7,205 nucleotides of DNA from Rickettsiales bacterium. GTDB taxonomy: Bacteria > Pseudomonadota > Alphaproteobacteria > Rickettsiales > 21-14-0-20-44-7. Made by a program: the position numbers and the translations under genes. Below are positions 6,696-7,205 of the stretch, piece after piece; positions within the stretch are counted from its first letter, which is position 1, and every line of letters starts with the position of its first letter. A model generated the notes under the pieces. It was not told the origin of the DNA and did not search any database. It worked only from the letters and a program-made list of their open reading frames with translations. The DNA is taken from the NCBI GenBank assembly GCA_023301015.1, contig JALZVI010000350.1, forward strand, positions 1 through 7,205. Reading direction: 5' to 3'.

Positions 6696-7205
6696 TTATG
6701 CACCTATTTCCATTTTTGTAACATAATCATCAGTAACAGAACTATAAGCTTCCACTATAAATAAGCTGTTCTTTACACGTATTCTAAAATCGGCACCCTT
6801 TCCAAATATAAGACAACCTTTTTCGGATGTTGCTGATGATGGTATAAGGTGTATTCCTTCTGATGAGAATACTACAGATGATGTAGAGTTATCGGTTTCC
6901 CTTGATGAGAATGTTGTACTTTCAGGGGTTATACCAATTGTTTCAGCAAGTTCAGTTGTACCAGATGATGTATGTCTAACTTTCAATGTTGCAGTACCAT
7001 TCTCTGATACATTTTCAGAGTATTCAATTCTGGCAGCTTCGTGTACATCCCCGCCTGTGTCGTGTCCATAGAATGAATCGTATATAACTTCTCCAGAAGA
7101 TTTGACACCATAATTAGATTTACACACCAAACTACCCACCATAGACTCTGTTCGAAGGTTGCTTTCGATGTAATCATTGTCGAGTGGTTCTTCGAAATTG
7201 GGTCC
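6696..7205 (-). CDS. C-terminal part of a lectin-associated surface protein (partial)
   Basis: The frame enters from the right edge and gives 169 residues to a TAA at 6698-6696. An internal Met at 7142 is not taken as the start because the frame stays open and protein-like to the window edge. The region is rich in Ser, Thr, Glu and Val, predicted beta-strands without membrane segments, with three N-x-S/T sequons (65, 69, 106). The end, DFRIRV...DDYVTKMEIGA (139-169), matches the end of the LamG protein (EFRIKY...GSYVTKVEYG). The preceding 90 or so residues align more loosely with the region after the LamG fold, including a T-x-x-(V/L)-x-(V/L) strand and a Leu-x-Glu-Thr. The two proteins therefore probably share a whole C-terminal module, with a different N-terminal part lying outside this window. 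A role as a virion fibre or surface protein is inference. Confidence 0.8.
   Translation of the reverse strand, partial: GPNFEEPLDNDYIESNLRTESMVGSLVCKSNYGVKSSGEVIYDSFYGHDTGGDVHEAARIEYSENVSENGTATLKVRHTSSGTTELAETIGITPESTTFSSRETDNSTSSVVFSSEGIHLIPSSATSEKGCLIFGKGADFRIRVKNSLFIVEAYSSVTDDYVTKMEIGA

Noticed and set aside
6983..7177. Minus-strand 64-codon ORF in another frame at the right edge
   Set aside because: It overlaps the longer frame that runs to the window edge and carries the shared C-terminal module; its own product looks random.

Overview
The window looks like part of the genome of a large eukaryotic double-stranded DNA virus, most likely in Nucleocytoviricota. This rests on a complete 1000-residue family B DNA polymerase with intact exonuclease and polymerase motifs, closely packed intron-free genes on both strands, AT-rich spacers, and a group of unusual glycan-related proteins. 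Nothing in the sequence fixes the family. A mirusvirus or an endogenous viral segment in a protist genome cannot be excluded.

Layout from left to right. (1) 1-102 (+) is the 3' end of an unrecognised gene. (2) 162-668 (+) is a small protein with a signal peptide. (3) 747-3749 (+) is the replicative DNA polymerase, ending in a PCNA-binding-like peptide. (4) 3750-4189 is a 440-base stretch without an intact gene. It holds short coding-like segments in changing frames that lead into (5), a single-pass membrane protein at 4229-4612 (+). Parts 4 and 5 may be one broken or interrupted gene whose N-terminus carries a myristoylation-type signal. (6) 4613-4745 is an AT-rich spacer with nested inverted repeats and a promoter-like motif. 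(7) 4746-5900 (+) is a LamG/concanavalin-like lectin with a separate C-terminal module. (8) 5901-6662 (-) is a divergent glycoside hydrolase family 17 (beta-1,3-glucanase) fold in which both catalytic glutamates appear replaced. (9) 6696-7205 (-) is the C-terminal part of a protein sharing the C-terminal module of the lectin.

The right half reads as a glycan-interaction locus: a lectin, a glucanase-fold protein that is probably not a normal enzyme, and a second protein with the same C-terminal module. The lectin and GH17-like genes face each other with abutting stop codons and share the motif TATTATACA just before their start codons, which suggests joint expression, perhaps as late virion or surface proteins. 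The left half is replication (polymerase) plus membrane and secreted proteins. The GH17 assignment and the shared C-terminal module come from reading the protein sequences by eye; no searches were run.
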